A stretch of DNA of 64,000 nucleotides from CAVOHU01 sp963843385 (GCA_963843385.1 CAWJJY010000006.1:1-64000), one strand, 5' to 3'. Shown: positions 25,061-34,803, counted from the stretch's first letter. Numbers and translations are program-made. Notes: generated by a model from the sequence alone, not told the origin.

Positions 25061-25320
25061 GTGGTCCTCCTTCGACTATTCTGGTCGGAGATTCGACAAC
25101 TCTACAACAGGAGGGCCTGAGGGGGCTACCGCGGGGTTTTCAGCGATAATTCCCGCAACTGGTACACTCATCATGGCGCTCACCCGAGTTGAGCAGCGAC
25201 GCCCCGGGCTCGCGGGCGACAGGCCACGTGCTCATTTCCCGGCGCGAGGCCCACTCGACCATGCGCCGGCGTGAGTGCATTGGTCCGACGCAGTTGAGCG
25301 CCTGGCAGCGGAGTTTCACC

Positions 25321-26356
25321 ATGAACCGCCGCGACTTCATCAAAGCCGTCGCCATCGCGAGCGCGGCTGGCCGGGTCGGAGTTCTTGCCTCGCCCGCGAC
25401 CGCCGATACTCGAGTGAACACGGTCGTCGGCCCGGTGCCGGCCGGCGACCTCGGCTCGACGCTGATGCACGAGCACGTGTTGACCGACTCGGTCGGCGCC
25501 GACCGAATCGGCCAGTCACGGTACGATGCGCAGGAGGTCATCCGCGTGGCGCTGCCGCACCTGATCGAGGCGAAGAAGCTCGGCTGCGGAACGCTGGTCG
25601 AGTGCACGCCCGCCTACATGGGCCGGAACCCGAGCCTGCTCGCGGCTCTCTCCAAGTCGAGCGGCCTGCACATCATCACCAACACCGGGATCTTCGGCGC
25701 AGGCGGCCACAGATACGTGCCGCAGTTTGCCTACTCCGAAACCGTCGAGCAACTGGCTTCGCGGTGGACGCGCGAGGTCCGGGACGGGATTCCGCCGACG
25801 GGCATCCGTCCGGGGATCATCAAGATCGGCGCGGATGCCGGCCGGCTCGACGCGATCGACGCGAAGCTGGCTGCCGCTGCAGCGATCACCCATCTCCGGA
25901 CCGGGCTGGTCATCCTGTCCCATGCGGGAAACGGCATCGCCGCAATGGAGCAGCTCTCGGTCATCAGGAAGCTCGGCGTGAACCCATCGGCCTTCATCTG
26001 GGGGCACGCTCAAGACGAAAAGGACGCGGCCTACCACCGTCGTGCAATCGATGACGGCGTGTGGATCTCATTCGACGGGATTTCGCCGGACACCCTGCGC
26101 GCCCACATCGCACTGGTCGCCGGGATGAAGAACGGCCGGACACCTGAATCGGGTTCTCCTTTCCAATGATTCCGGCGCGTATCACGTCGGCGAACCGGGC
26201 GGAGGCAAGTTCGTCGGGTTCAGCGCGGTGTACGCCGGATTCGTGCCCGAGGCGCTCAAGTCAGGCCTGACCAGCGACGACATCGAGACGCTCATGACAC
26301 GAAATCCCCGGCAAGTGCTCACGCCATCGGAAGTGCGCAACCCAGCAAGGCCGTGA
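25321..26356 (+). pseudogene. phosphotriesterase-family hydrolase with Tat signal, one frameshift
   Basis: Binuclear-metal amidohydrolase of about 345 residues. MNRRDFIKAVAIASAAG is a Tat signal. Metal-site segments are STLMHEHV, the bridging lysine in GIIKIGAD, LVILSHAGN, and HAQDE. The frame breaks near 26135; one base fewer in the GGCCGG run continues as AGHLNRVLLSNDSG-AYHVGE, which supplies the last metal ligand aspartate, and ends LTPSEVRNPARP at 26356. It is probably a lactonase or esterase in the periplasm rather than a true phosphotriesterase. The ATG at 25321 is the first in the signal peptide; the open frame starts earlier at 25189. Confidence 0.83.
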
Positions 26357-26376
26357 GCCGATGGCCGGTGTCGTAT

Positions 26377-26405
26377 TTGCGCCTATTCGCCGACTTCGTT
26401 ACACT
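26377..26405 (+). promoter_or_regulatory. sigma-70-type promoter of the metal efflux operon
   Basis: TTGCGC (26377-26382), 17-bp spacer and TACACT (26400-26405). The predicted start near 26412 precedes the GTG of the small cysteine protein at 26429. The local stretch is clearly richer in A and T than its surroundings. Confidence 0.55.
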
Positions 26406-26428
26406 AAGATTAAATTGGCCGACATCAC

Positions 26429-26785
26429 GTGGAAAGTTCCTCTCGCCCTTCGCGCTGGCGCCGTGCTTTCGTCGCGGCCTGTCTGCCCTACCTGCTGGTG
26501 TCGGTTTTCGCGGACTTCGTCCACGTGCATCCCTTCGAGCGGGAGTACGCATCGGCCGGCGCCTCGATAGACACGCAGCAGGCCAGGCGGCCCGTCCAGC
26601 CTAATTTCGTGTGCCCGGTGTGCAACCAGTTGCGCACGGCCCAGGGGTCGGTATCCCGCGGTCCGTCGGCCCCGGGCCCGCTGACCGCCGGAACGCCCAT
26701 CATCCTGGGCGCATCCGTCCGGCCCGACAATCCTGTCCCCCACCTCCTGACACTCCGCGGCCCGCCTCCGACCGTTTTCGCATAA
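26429..26785 (+). CDS. small exported cysteine protein of the metal efflux operon
   Basis: A 118-residue protein with one N-terminal hydrophobic helix (AFVAACLPYLLVSVFADFV), histidines in HVHPFE and a CPVC motif in NFVCPVCNQL. It is followed by proline-rich low-complexity sequence. The position directly before a TolC-MFP-RND set, and the His/CxxC content, suggest a periplasmic metal-binding or sensing accessory, comparable in type to small proteins of copper and zinc efflux loci. No family is recognised. The GTG start is the only one that includes the whole hydrophobic segment. Confidence 0.55.
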   Translation: MESSSRPSRWRRAFVAACLPYLLVSVFADFVHVHPFEREYASAGASIDTQQARRPVQPNFVCPVCNQLRTAQGSVSRGPSAPGPLTAGTPIILGASVRPDNPVPHLLTLRGPPPTVFA

Positions 26786-26973
26786 CCCGGTTCACTCGTC
26801 GTTCGTCAGTCTCTCGTCGATGCAGATGTACGGCCGGCTGTGACACAAGCGGCCGTCAGTCAAGTCACGCGGGACGTTGCGCCCCGCACGGACACGGGTC
26901 TCCCGGCCCCGCGGCACCACGCGGCGTCGGGCGCGGTCGGGGATTTGACGGGAAACGCAAGGAGTTCGACGCG

Positions 26974-28437
26974 ATGCCTAGTGGCCTCTCACGGCCAGCT
27001 GTGATGCGGATTCCGGAGCGCGCCGCCTGCGTCACAAGGCGCGACGACCGAGAGCATCCGAACTACTCGAGGAGGGCGCAACGCCGCGACACGGGATGCC
27101 CCGCCGACGACACGCGTTACGGATGGCTGGGACGGGCCACCACATGGTCGGAGTTCCTTGGGTGGGTCGCCGCAGCGCTCCTGTCGCTCGCCCTGCCGGC
27201 CACAACGGCAGCACAGGGGCCAACTCCCCCACCTGTCGCTCCCGTGACGCACGTGTCGATGGACGAGGCCGTGCGGCTCGCGCTGGAGCACAACCATCAG
27301 CTTCGCGCGCAGAGGCTGGAGATCGACATCTCGAAGGCCGACGAGATCACGGCGGCGCTCAAGCTGAACCCGGTCTTCACGTCGACCAACGAGAACTTCC
27401 CGCTCTTCGCGCCCGCGCAGCTGTTCAGCTGGAACAACTTCGCGAACAACCAGAACTTCGTCCAATCGCTCAGCTACACCTTCGAGCGCGGGGGCAAGCG
27501 CAAGAACCGGCTGCTCGTGGCACAGGACGCGACCGATGTTGCCGCGAAGACCACCACCGACGCGGAGCGGCAGTTGAGGTTTCAGACCGAGCAGGCGTTC
27601 GTCAACGTCCTGCTCGCCAAGTCGACGCTCGACCTGGCGCGCGAGAATCTGAAGAACTTCTCCAGCGTCGTCGATCTCAACCAGGCGCGCCTGAAGGCCG
27701 GCGATCTGGCCGAAGGAGACTTCTTCAAGATCCACCTTCAGCAGCTCCAGTTCGAGCAGGACGTGTCATCTTCGGAAGTCGCGCTCATCCAGGCCAAGGC
27801 CGCGCTGCGGTTGAACGTCGGATTCGAAGCCATTGCCGACTCGTTCGACGTCGATGGCGAGCTCACCTACCGGAAATTCCCGGTCACGCTCGAGGACCTG
27901 AACCGCGAGGCGCTCGCGACGCGGCCGGACCTGCGGGCCGCCCGGAGCGGTGTGAAGCTGGCGCAGGACACGCAGGCGCTCGAGTACAGCAACCGGGCCC
28001 GCGATCTGACGGCCCAGGTCGAGTACGACCGCGCCGGGTCGCTCAACGCGTTCGGCTTCGGCTTCTCGATCGAGCTCCCGTTCCACGACCGCAACCAGGG
28101 CAACATCGCGCGCGCGAAGATCGCTATACGGCAGGCGGCCGAGACCGAAGCGCAGACCAGGTCCGCGGTGCTCACCGATGTCGCCGCCGCATACGCCGCG
28201 TTCCAGGCCAGCGAGAAGGTCCTGGCGCTCTTCCAATCGGGGTACCTCGATCAGGCGCGCCAGTCACTCGAAATCACAACCTACGTCTACCAGAAGGGAA
28301 GCGGTACGCTCCTCGACCTGCTCGACGCGGAGCGGACGTACCGGTCGACGCAGCTCGCGTACCGCCAGGCGCTGGCGGCCTACATGACCAGCGTGCAGCA
28401 GATCAACTTCGTCGTCGGAAGGCTGGTGATGCAATGA
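26974..28437 (+). CDS. TolC-family outer-membrane efflux protein
   Basis: A 487-residue outer-membrane channel component. After an unusually long and charged N-terminal stretch of about 55 residues comes a signal-like helix (FLGWVAAALLSLALPATTAAQ) and then two OEP repeats: MDEAVRLALEHNHQLRAQRL and LNREALATRPDLRAARSGV, with long coiled helices. The ending SGTLLDLLDAERTYRSTQL is typical of CzcC/CusC-like members. The ATG at 26974 has AAGGAG upstream; an ATG at 27004 is an alternative. The stop overlaps the adaptor gene by 4 bp. Confidence 0.85.
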   Translation: MPSGLSRPAVMRIPERAACVTRRDDREHPNYSRRAQRRDTGCPADDTRYGWLGRATTWSEFLGWVAAALLSLALPATTAAQGPTPPPVAPVTHVSMDEAVRLALEHNHQLRAQRLEIDISKADEITAALKLNPVFTSTNENFPLFAPAQLFSWNNFANNQNFVQSLSYTFERGGKRKNRLLVAQDATDVAAKTTTDAERQLRFQTEQAFVNVLLAKSTLDLARENLKNFSSVVDLNQARLKAGDLAEGDFFKIHLQQLQFEQDVSSSEVALIQAKAALRLNVGFEAIADSFDVDGELTYRKFPVTLEDLNREALATRPDLRAARSGVKLAQDTQALEYSNRARDLTAQVEYDRAGSLNAFGFGFSIELPFHDRNQGNIARAKIAIRQAAETEAQTRSAVLTDVAAAYAAFQASEKVLALFQSGYLDQARQSLEITTYVYQKGSGTLLDLLDAERTYRSTQLAYRQALAAYMTSVQQINFVVGRLVMQ

Positions 28438-29604
28438 GGGTCGCGACACTCACACTCATCGTCGCGATGACGCTCTGGGGCTGCGGCGGTCAGCCGCCGT
28501 CGGCTTCGCCGAATTCCAAGGCCGGGGCGGCTGCTCCTGGCGGCCGCCACGTTCTTCTCGGTGCCGGCCGAGCAGCTCCCTCACCTCAAGATCGCACCCG
28601 TCCGGAAAGCCACGTGGTCGACGATCATCCGCACGACCGGCACCGTGGACTGGGACAACGACCACACGACGCAGGTGATCACGCAGGTGAGCGGGCCCAT
28701 CACGCGCATCGCGGTCGATACGGGCACGCAGGTGAAGGCCGGCGATCCGCTCCTGTACGTGGCGAGCACCGATTTCACCAACGCCGTCTCGAACTACCGC
28801 AAGGCGAGGAATCGCTCCGATCTCGCGAAACGCTCCCTCGATCGCAACAAGGACCTGCTGGCGCACAAGGCCCTGTCCCAGCGCGACTATGAATCGGCCG
28901 AGGCCGACTTCAACGACGCGGCGACCGATCTGCAGAACGCGCTCGATGCGCTGAAGATCTTCGGCGTCGGCGAGTCCGAGATCGCCCAGGCTGCGCGCCA
29001 GGATGACGCGATCAAGGCGGAACTCGTCATGCGCGCTCCGCTCGGCGGGACAGTCGTTCAGAAGATGGTCCTTCCGGGGCAGTTCATCCAGGCCGGCGCC
29101 ACCGCCGCCTTCGTCATCAGCAACACGTCCAGGCTGTGGGTCCAGGGGCACCTGAACGACAAGGACCTTGAATCGGTCCACGTCGGCGACGAGGTCGAGG
29201 CCCGCTGCTCCTCGTTTCCCATGCCGTTCCACGGGGTCGTGTCCTACATCGGAGACTCCCTCGATCCCGCGACGAGGACCACGCCAGTCCGCATCGTGAC
29301 CGACAACCCCGGCCACCTGCTGAAGAAGGACCAATTCGTCGACATCGTGATCCGCGATCGGACGAAGCGCGACGTGCTGGTCGTGCCCACGACGGCGGTG
29401 CTCTACGACGAAAACAACCTTCCGTTCGTCTACGTGCAGGTTGAACCCGGGAAGTTCGGGCAGCGGCTGGTCACCCTCGGCTCCCAGCAGGGGGACGACA
29501 CGCAGATCCTCGACGGCGTGAAACCGGGCGAGCCCGTCGTGACGCAGGGCAGCCTGTTCCTGCAGTTCGCGAACGCCTCTCAGTCGCAGGCAACAGCCCC
29601 ATGA
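28434..29604 (+). pseudogene. RND efflux periplasmic adaptor (CzcB/CusB type), one frameshift
   Basis: Membrane-fusion lipoprotein. The true start is the ATG at 28434 (ATGA overlap with the TolC gene), giving MRVATLTLIVAMTLWGCGG with a lipidated cysteine. One base is off near 28545, after which the frame continues TFFSVPAEQLPHLKIAPV to 29604. Domains include the barrel-sandwich TTGTVDWDNDHTTQ and SGPITRIAVDTGTQVKAGDPL, a hairpin with RDYESAEADFNDAA, and beta-barrel ANTSRLWVQGHL-like INTSRLWVQGHL read here as ISNTSRLWVQGHL. It links the outer-membrane channel and the RND pump, and its stop overlaps the pump start. Confidence 0.88.
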
Positions 29605-32600
29605 TCGACCGAATCGTCTCGTTTGCCCTGTCGCAGCGGTTCATCGTGATCGTCGCGATGATCTGCCTGGCGGTCTGGGGCGTCGTGTCGTTCCAGAACC
29701 TGCCGATCGACGCGTACCCGGACCTCGCGCCGCCGCGCGTGCAGATCGTGACGCAGTGGCCGGGTCACGCCGCCGAGGAGGTCGAACGCCTCATCACGAT
29801 CCCGCTCGAAGTGGAGATGAACGGGATCCCGAAGCTCGACGCGCTGCGGTCGATTTCGCTGTACGGATTGTCGTCGGTCACGATGAACTTCCTCTTCAAC
29901 ACCGACCCGTACTTCGCCCGCCAGCAGGCCTTCGAGCGGATCGCGGCCGCGGAGATGCCGCAAGGCGTGGCGCCCAGCATGTCGCCGCTCTTCAGCCCGA
30001 GCGGCCTCATCTACCGTTACGTCCTTCAGAGCCCGGATCGGTCTGCGCGAGAGCTGAAGATCATCGACGACTGGGTCCTCAATCGAAGGTACCGCTCCAT
30101 CCAGGGGATCGCCGACGAGTCCGGCCTCGGCGGCGAGACGATGCAGTACCAGGTGCAGATCGACCCCAACCGTCTCATGTCGTACGGGGTGACGGTCCCG
30201 CAGATCGTCCAGCAGCTCTCGAGCAACAACTCGAATTCCGGCGGCGGGTTCTATACCCAGGGCGGCCAGTTCTACTACGTCCGTGGCATCGGCCTCATCC
30301 GATCGCTCGAGGACATCGGCAACATCGTCGTCGCGACCCGCGCGGGCATCCCGGTGTCGATCAAGGACGTCGGCACGGTGACCATCGGGCACGCGCCTCG
30401 CCTTGGCCAGTTCGGCTACATGGACCAGAACGACGCCGTCGAGGGCGTCATCCTGATGCGGGTCGGCGAACAGGCGCAGGTGGTGTTGAAGAAGGTGGAG
30501 GAGATGACGGAGACGCTCAACAAGAGCGTCCTGCCGCCGGACGTCAAGATTGTTCCGTACTACGATCGCACGTCGCTGATCCAGGAGACGACCAAGACGG
30601 TCGAGCGGAACCTGCTGCGGGGAATGGTCCTCGTGCTCGTCGTGCTCGGCCTGTTTCTCTTCAGCTTCCGAACGGCGCTCATCGTCGCGGTGACCATTCC
30701 GTTCTCGCTGCTCTTCGCCTTCATCTGCCTCGACTGGGCGCACATCCCCGCCAACCTGCTGTCGATCGGTGCCATCGACTTCGGCATGATCGTCGACGGC
30801 GCGGTGGTGATGGTGGAGAACATCTTCCGCGAGCTGGCGGCGCGAAACGGCAGGAAGTACGACCTGATCGAGGTCATCCGGGCGGCCGCGAAGGACGTCG
30901 AGCGGCCGATCTTCTACGCGATCGCCGTCATCATCGCCGCGTACCTGCCGATCTACGTGCTGACCGGCCCCTCGGGGCGGCTGTTCCGGCCGATGGCCGA
31001 CACGATGTCCTTCGCCCTGGCCGGCTCGCTCGTCTGCTCGTTGACCCTGCTGCCGGTGCTCTGCGCGATCTTCCTCCGCAGGCATGTCAGGGAGCCGAAG
31101 GTCGCCCTCTACGAGCGGGTGCTGCGCGCGTACGGGTACCTCCTCAACGTGAGCCTGCGGTATCGCGCCGCCACCCTCGCCGCCTGCCTCGGGGTCTTCG
31201 GCGCATCGCTTCTGCTCATTCCGTTCATCGGCGCGGAGTTCATGCCGCATCTCGACGAGGGCGCGCTCTGGGTGCGCGCGACGATGCCCTACACGATTTC
31301 CTTCGACGAGGCATCGAAGCTCGGTCCCCAGGTGAGGGGCATCCTCCGGAGCTTCCCGCAGGTCACGACGGTTGCCAACGAGCTTGGCCGGCCCGACGAC
31401 GGCACGGATCCGATCGGGTTCTTCAACGACGAGTACTTCGTCGGGCTGAAGCCGTACGACGATCCCGCGTGGGCCGGTCCGATTCGGACCAAGCCTCAGC
31501 TGATTGCCGCCGTCCAGGAGAAGCTCGCGGCGTTCCCCGGCATCATCTTCAACTACACGCAGCCGGCCGAGGACGCCGTGGATGAGGCGGAAACGGGGCT
31601 CAAGAGCTCGCTTGCGGTGAAGATATTCGGCCAGGATCTCGCGACGCTCGAGTCGAAGGCGGAGGCCGCCGAGCGCGTCCTCTCCAACGTGCCCGGCATC
31701 AAGAACATCACGCTGGTCCGGGAGCTCGGCCAGCCGAGCCTGACGATAGAACCCGATCGGGCCAAGATCGCGCGATACGGCCTGAACGTCGCGGATATCA
31801 ACGCCGTCATCGAGACGGCGGTGGGCGGCTCACCGGCGACGCAGGTCATCCAGGGCGAGCGGGCGTTCGACCTCGTCGTCCGGCTCCAGGAACCGTTCCG
31901 GCAGAACATGGAGGCCATCAAGAACATCCTGATCGCGACGCCGGACGGCCAGCACCTGCCGCTCGGGCAGTTTGCCGACATCAAGGTGAGCAAGGGCGCG
32001 TCGTTCATCTACCGCGAAACCAACTCCCGTTTCGTCGGCATTCAATTCAGCGTCGAGGGACGCGATCTGGCGAGCGCCGTCGCGGACGCACGAAAGGCGG
32101 TCGACGCCGCCGTCCCGTTGCCGGCGGGGTACACCTACGACTGGGGCGGAGAGTACAAGGAATATATCTACGCGCGATCGCAAATGGCCTTCATCCTGCC
32201 GCTGACGATCGTGCTGATCCTGCTGATCCTGTTCGCGCTCTACGGAAACCTCAAGCTCCCGCTGGTCATCATGTTCAGCGTGCTGGTCACGGTTCCGGTC
32301 GGCGGGTTGCTGGCCCTGAAGCTGACGGGCACCAATTTCAGCGTCTCGTCCGGGTTCGGGTTCGTCGCCCTGATGGGTGTCGCCGTGCAGACCAGCGTGA
32401 TCCTCTACTCGTTCATCAACAAGCTGCGTCTCGAGGGCAAGGACATCGCGACGGCCACGCACGAAGCGTCGCTGCTGCGGCTTCGCCCGATCATGATGAC
32501 GGCGCTGGTCGCCTGCATCGGCCTGCTCCCGGCGGCGATGTCGACCGGCATCGGCAGCGACTCGCAGAAGCCGTTTGCGATTGTCATCGTGGGCGGGCTC

Positions 32601-32684
32601 GTCTCCCGTCTCGCCCTGTCGATCTTCCTCGCGCCGGTGCTCTACGCCCTGGTGGCGCGGGAAGACGACGTGCTGAAGGTCTGA
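29601..32684 (+). CDS. CzcA/CusA-family heavy-metal RND efflux pump
   Basis: A 1027-residue inner-membrane proton antiporter, intact. It has the RND layout of an N-terminal helix, a large periplasmic loop, six helices, a second loop and a second helix bundle. The start IVSFALSQRFIVIVAM and LPIDAYPDLAPPRVQI are typical of the HME subfamily. The transmembrane-4 motif DFGMIVDGAVVMVEN carries the acidic residues of divalent-metal pumps such as CzcA. Cobalt, zinc, cadmium or nickel are the expected substrates, though the metal cannot be assigned. Its ATG overlaps the adaptor stop (ATGA). Confidence 0.92.
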   Translation: MIDRIVSFALSQRFIVIVAMICLAVWGVVSFQNLPIDAYPDLAPPRVQIVTQWPGHAAEEVERLITIPLEVEMNGIPKLDALRSISLYGLSSVTMNFLFNTDPYFARQQAFERIAAAEMPQGVAPSMSPLFSPSGLIYRYVLQSPDRSARELKIIDDWVLNRRYRSIQGIADESGLGGETMQYQVQIDPNRLMSYGVTVPQIVQQLSSNNSNSGGGFYTQGGQFYYVRGIGLIRSLEDIGNIVVATRAGIPVSIKDVGTVTIGHAPRLGQFGYMDQNDAVEGVILMRVGEQAQVVLKKVEEMTETLNKSVLPPDVKIVPYYDRTSLIQETTKTVERNLLRGMVLVLVVLGLFLFSFRTALIVAVTIPFSLLFAFICLDWAHIPANLLSIGAIDFGMIVDGAVVMVENIFRELAARNGRKYDLIEVIRAAAKDVERPIFYAIAVIIAAYLPIYVLTGPSGRLFRPMADTMSFALAGSLVCSLTLLPVLCAIFLRRHVREPKVALYERVLRAYGYLLNVSLRYRAATLAACLGVFGASLLLIPFIGAEFMPHLDEGALWVRATMPYTISFDEASKLGPQVRGILRSFPQVTTVANELGRPDDGTDPIGFFNDEYFVGLKPYDDPAWAGPIRTKPQLIAAVQEKLAAFPGIIFNYTQPAEDAVDEAETGLKSSLAVKIFGQDLATLESKAEAAERVLSNVPGIKNITLVRELGQPSLTIEPDRAKIARYGLNVADINAVIETAVGGSPATQVIQGERAFDLVVRLQEPFRQNMEAIKNILIATPDGQHLPLGQFADIKVSKGASFIYRETNSRFVGIQFSVEGRDLASAVADARKAVDAAVPLPAGYTYDWGGEYKEYIYARSQMAFILPLTIVLILLILFALYGNLKLPLVIMFSVLVTVPVGGLLALKLTGTNFSVSSGFGFVALMGVAVQTSVILYSFINKLRLEGKDIATATHEASLLRLRPIMMTALVACIGLLPAAMSTGIGSDSQKPFAIVIVGGLVSRLALSIFLAPVLYALVAREDDVLKV

Positions 32685-32712
32685 AAGGCCCCTTCCTGGT
32701 CCGGCCGCTATT

Positions 32713-32948
32713 GGTAGTGGGTCAGTTTGCTCCGTGTCCCCGCTCACACTCGCCGCCCCTCGACCTTGCTCGGGGCGCCCTGAGCGCCGTCGAAGGGCGG
32801 CAAATCGAGCCTTCCGGGACTCGTAGCTGACCTGACGATCCCCGGGGGCCCCATCCCCGGCCGCGTGACTCGGCCCTCACGGCTCGATTTGCGAACTGAC
32901 GCCCGACGGCTCGGTTCGAGGGGCCGCTTCGGGAACTGACCCACTACC
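32713..32948. repeat. inverted-repeat element A (MITE-like), 236 bp
   Basis: Bounded by GGTAGTGGGTCAGTT and its complement AACTGACCCACTACC. Inside is a second, perfect 12-bp inverted repeat, GCAAATCGAGCC with GGCTCGATTTGC. A related copy in opposite orientation lies at 39817-40009. Copy A carries an extra REP-like palindrome at about 32752-32801 that copy B lacks, and its right terminal repeat differs from that of B just inside the end. No protein is encoded. Confidence 0.85.
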
Positions 32949-33339
32949 GACATTTCTACGTAGTTGATTGCCTGACACCAATCTTACCGCGCGGGACGGG
33001 TACAGCCCTGAAGAAGCTCTCAGGGCTGGCTGGAACGCTCAACGTGGTGGATCGCCACAACGAGGCCGTAATGTTGTTTGTATTCAATGGTTTACTTACA
33101 TTAGCCGGTTCTTTGAAGTGTGCTCGCGGTCTCTGCTTTACAGGATGTAAATAAGCGTTACACTGTTATCGCTTACTTACGGTGGCTCCTGGGAAGCTGC
33201 GCTTACTTAGTCCTTCGATTCACAAGTTCGGTGACGAACTTGTTCCCTCAGGGCTAAGTGCTGAGCGAGCGTTTTCACCGGTTGCCGAGCATGAATACGC
33301 AACCGTATTTGCGAGTCGAAGCACTTAGGTGGGAGACAG
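32949..33339. ncRNA. non-coding block with several strong inverted repeats, possible structured RNA or regulatory element
   Basis: This 390-bp AT-richer stretch has no gene. Stems seen: 33003-33028 (9-bp perfect, arms CAGCCCTGA and TCAGGGCTG, 8-nt loop); 33148-33179 (9 of 10 bp, TAAATAAGCG and CGCTTACTTA); 33222-33243 (9-bp perfect, ACAAGTTCG and CGAACTTGT, GTGA loop); and a nested pair, 33254-33262 with 33320-33328 (CTAAGTGCT/AGCACTTAG) enclosing 33279-33285 with 33299-33305 (CGGTTGC/GCAACCG). The last ends 11 bp before the Fic start. GCTTACTTA-like words recur at 33093, 33171 and 33201. RNA status is conjecture. Confidence 0.4.
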
Positions 33340-34503
33340 ATGCGTTCCTCCGGCTCATATGTCCCGGTGTCGACGACGAGTGCGCAAGCGCGGGCATTTG
33401 TACCGTCGCCGCTGCCGCCGGACCCGCCGCTGCTGATCGATTCGTCCCTTCGGCTGCAGCTGGACCGGAGTCTTCTCGCGCTGGGCCGTCTCGACAGCAT
33501 CACGACGCTGCTTCCGAATCCCGATCTCTTCCTCTACAGCTACGTCCGAAAGGAAGCGGTCGTCTCGTCGCAAATCGAAGGGACGCAGTCCTCGCTCACG
33601 GACCTGTTGCTGTTCGAGGTCGCCGCTGCACCGGGGGTACCGTTCGACGACGTCGTCGAGGTCTCGAACTACGTCGCGGCACTCGAGCATGGCCTCGCTC
33701 GGATCAAGGGGGGATTCCCGATCTCGAACCGATTGATTCGCGAGATGCACGAGGTGTTGATGAGGCGCGGACGGGGCTCGGAGAGGCAGCCGGGCGAATT
33801 CCGCACCGTTCAGAACTGGCTGGGCGGGGCGAATCCCGCCGACGCGATATTCGTTCCACCACCCGCCGAGCGCGTGCCCGATTGCATGGCAGCGCTCGAG
33901 CAGTTCATCCACGACGAGACGGATTCGACTCCCGCGGTCATCAAGGCGGCGCTTGCCCACGTGCAGTTCGAAACGATTCACCCGTTTCTGGACGGCAACG
34001 GTCGCCTGGGCCGACTGCTCGTCCCACTGATTCTGCATGCGGATGGAGTACTCGAACGGCCGCTGCTGTATCTCAGTTTGTATTTCAAGCAGCGGCGCGA
34101 GGAGTACTACGCGAGGCTCGGCCGAGTGCGCACGGAGGGCGATTGGGAAGGCTGGCTCATGTTCTTTGCAGCCGGGGTGGTCGAGGTGGCCGAGAACGCC
34201 GTGGCGACCGCGAAGCGACTAGCCGACCTGATCCAGCGGGATCGCGAGCGGGTGCGGAGTGTCGGACGCGGGGCGCCGACTTCGCTGCAGGTGCACGAGG
34301 CGCTCCAGCAAGAACCCGTCACGACAATCCCGCGGCTGGTGGCGCGGACTCGCCTGTCCGTTCCGGGCGCCACTGCCGCACTCGAACGGCTCGTCTCGCT
34401 CGATCTCGTGCGAGAGGTTACCGGGCGCCAGCGCTACCGGGTTTACAGCTATGACCAGTACGTCGCTCTGTTGAGCGAGGGGACCGAGCCCCTCCAGAGG
34501 TGA
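33340..34503 (+). CDS. Fic-domain AMP-transferase with N-terminal inhibitory motif
   Basis: A 387-residue Fic protein. The catalytic motif HPFLDGNGRLGR is complete. The N-terminal inhibition helix carries SSQIEGTQSS, matching (S/T)xxxE(G/N), so this is a class II, self-inhibited Fic. VQNWLGGANPADAIFVPPP is the flap-side segment typical of the Fic/DOC adenylyltransferase family, and the C-terminus (about 300-387) is a winged-helix-like domain ending REVTGRQRYRVYSYDQYV. It would transfer AMP to a protein hydroxyl when relieved. The ATG has GGGAG 5-9 bases upstream. It follows a structured non-coding block. Confidence 0.9.
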   Translation: MRSSGSYVPVSTTSAQARAFVPSPLPPDPPLLIDSSLRLQLDRSLLALGRLDSITTLLPNPDLFLYSYVRKEAVVSSQIEGTQSSLTDLLLFEVAAAPGVPFDDVVEVSNYVAALEHGLARIKGGFPISNRLIREMHEVLMRRGRGSERQPGEFRTVQNWLGGANPADAIFVPPPAERVPDCMAALEQFIHDETDSTPAVIKAALAHVQFETIHPFLDGNGRLGRLLVPLILHADGVLERPLLYLSLYFKQRREEYYARLGRVRTEGDWEGWLMFFAAGVVEVAENAVATAKRLADLIQRDRERVRSVGRGAPTSLQVHEALQQEPVTTIPRLVARTRLSVPGATAALERLVSLDLVREVTGRQRYRVYSYDQYVALLSEGTEPLQR

Positions 34504-34803
34504 GTCGGAACACGCAGTGAAGGAGTGCCTGTCCACCCGGACGTGCGGCGCGGCTGCTCGGGTCTTACGTTGTTGGCGCGTCGGGTCTGCCTCCAGGCGT
34601 TGCCGAACGAACTGCGGGCCTGTTTCAGCGCCTTCCAGATTGAATCGTACGAGGAGCTGGATGGCGTCGGGCGACTGGGGCGGACCCGGCTCGCGGCTGG
34701 TCCGGATGGTCGCCGTGAAACGATGAGCGGCTACGGTGGTGCGCGAGCAGTCGCTCGCGTAGAATGGGCGCTGGCGACCCGCCACAACACCAAAGGACGT
34801 GCG
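34504..34803. other. 300-bp gap after the Fic gene
   Basis: No supported gene, repeat or RNA was found. A plus-strand frame runs through it into the next gene, but it lacks a signal-like or conserved segment before the ATG at 34804. Confidence 0.4.

Noticed and set aside
27096..28892. 598-residue plus-strand frame across the TolC gene
   Set aside because: It is an arginine-rich shadow of the TolC gene; only its last part, from 28434, is real and belongs to the adaptor.
29580..31250. 556-residue minus-strand frame opposite the RND pump
   Set aside because: Charged, repetitive antisense shadow of a high-GC gene; the plus strand has full RND motifs.
34504..34803. Integron-type attC site after the Fic gene
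   Set aside because: No matching core GTTRRRY/RYYYAAC pair was found and no integrase is present.
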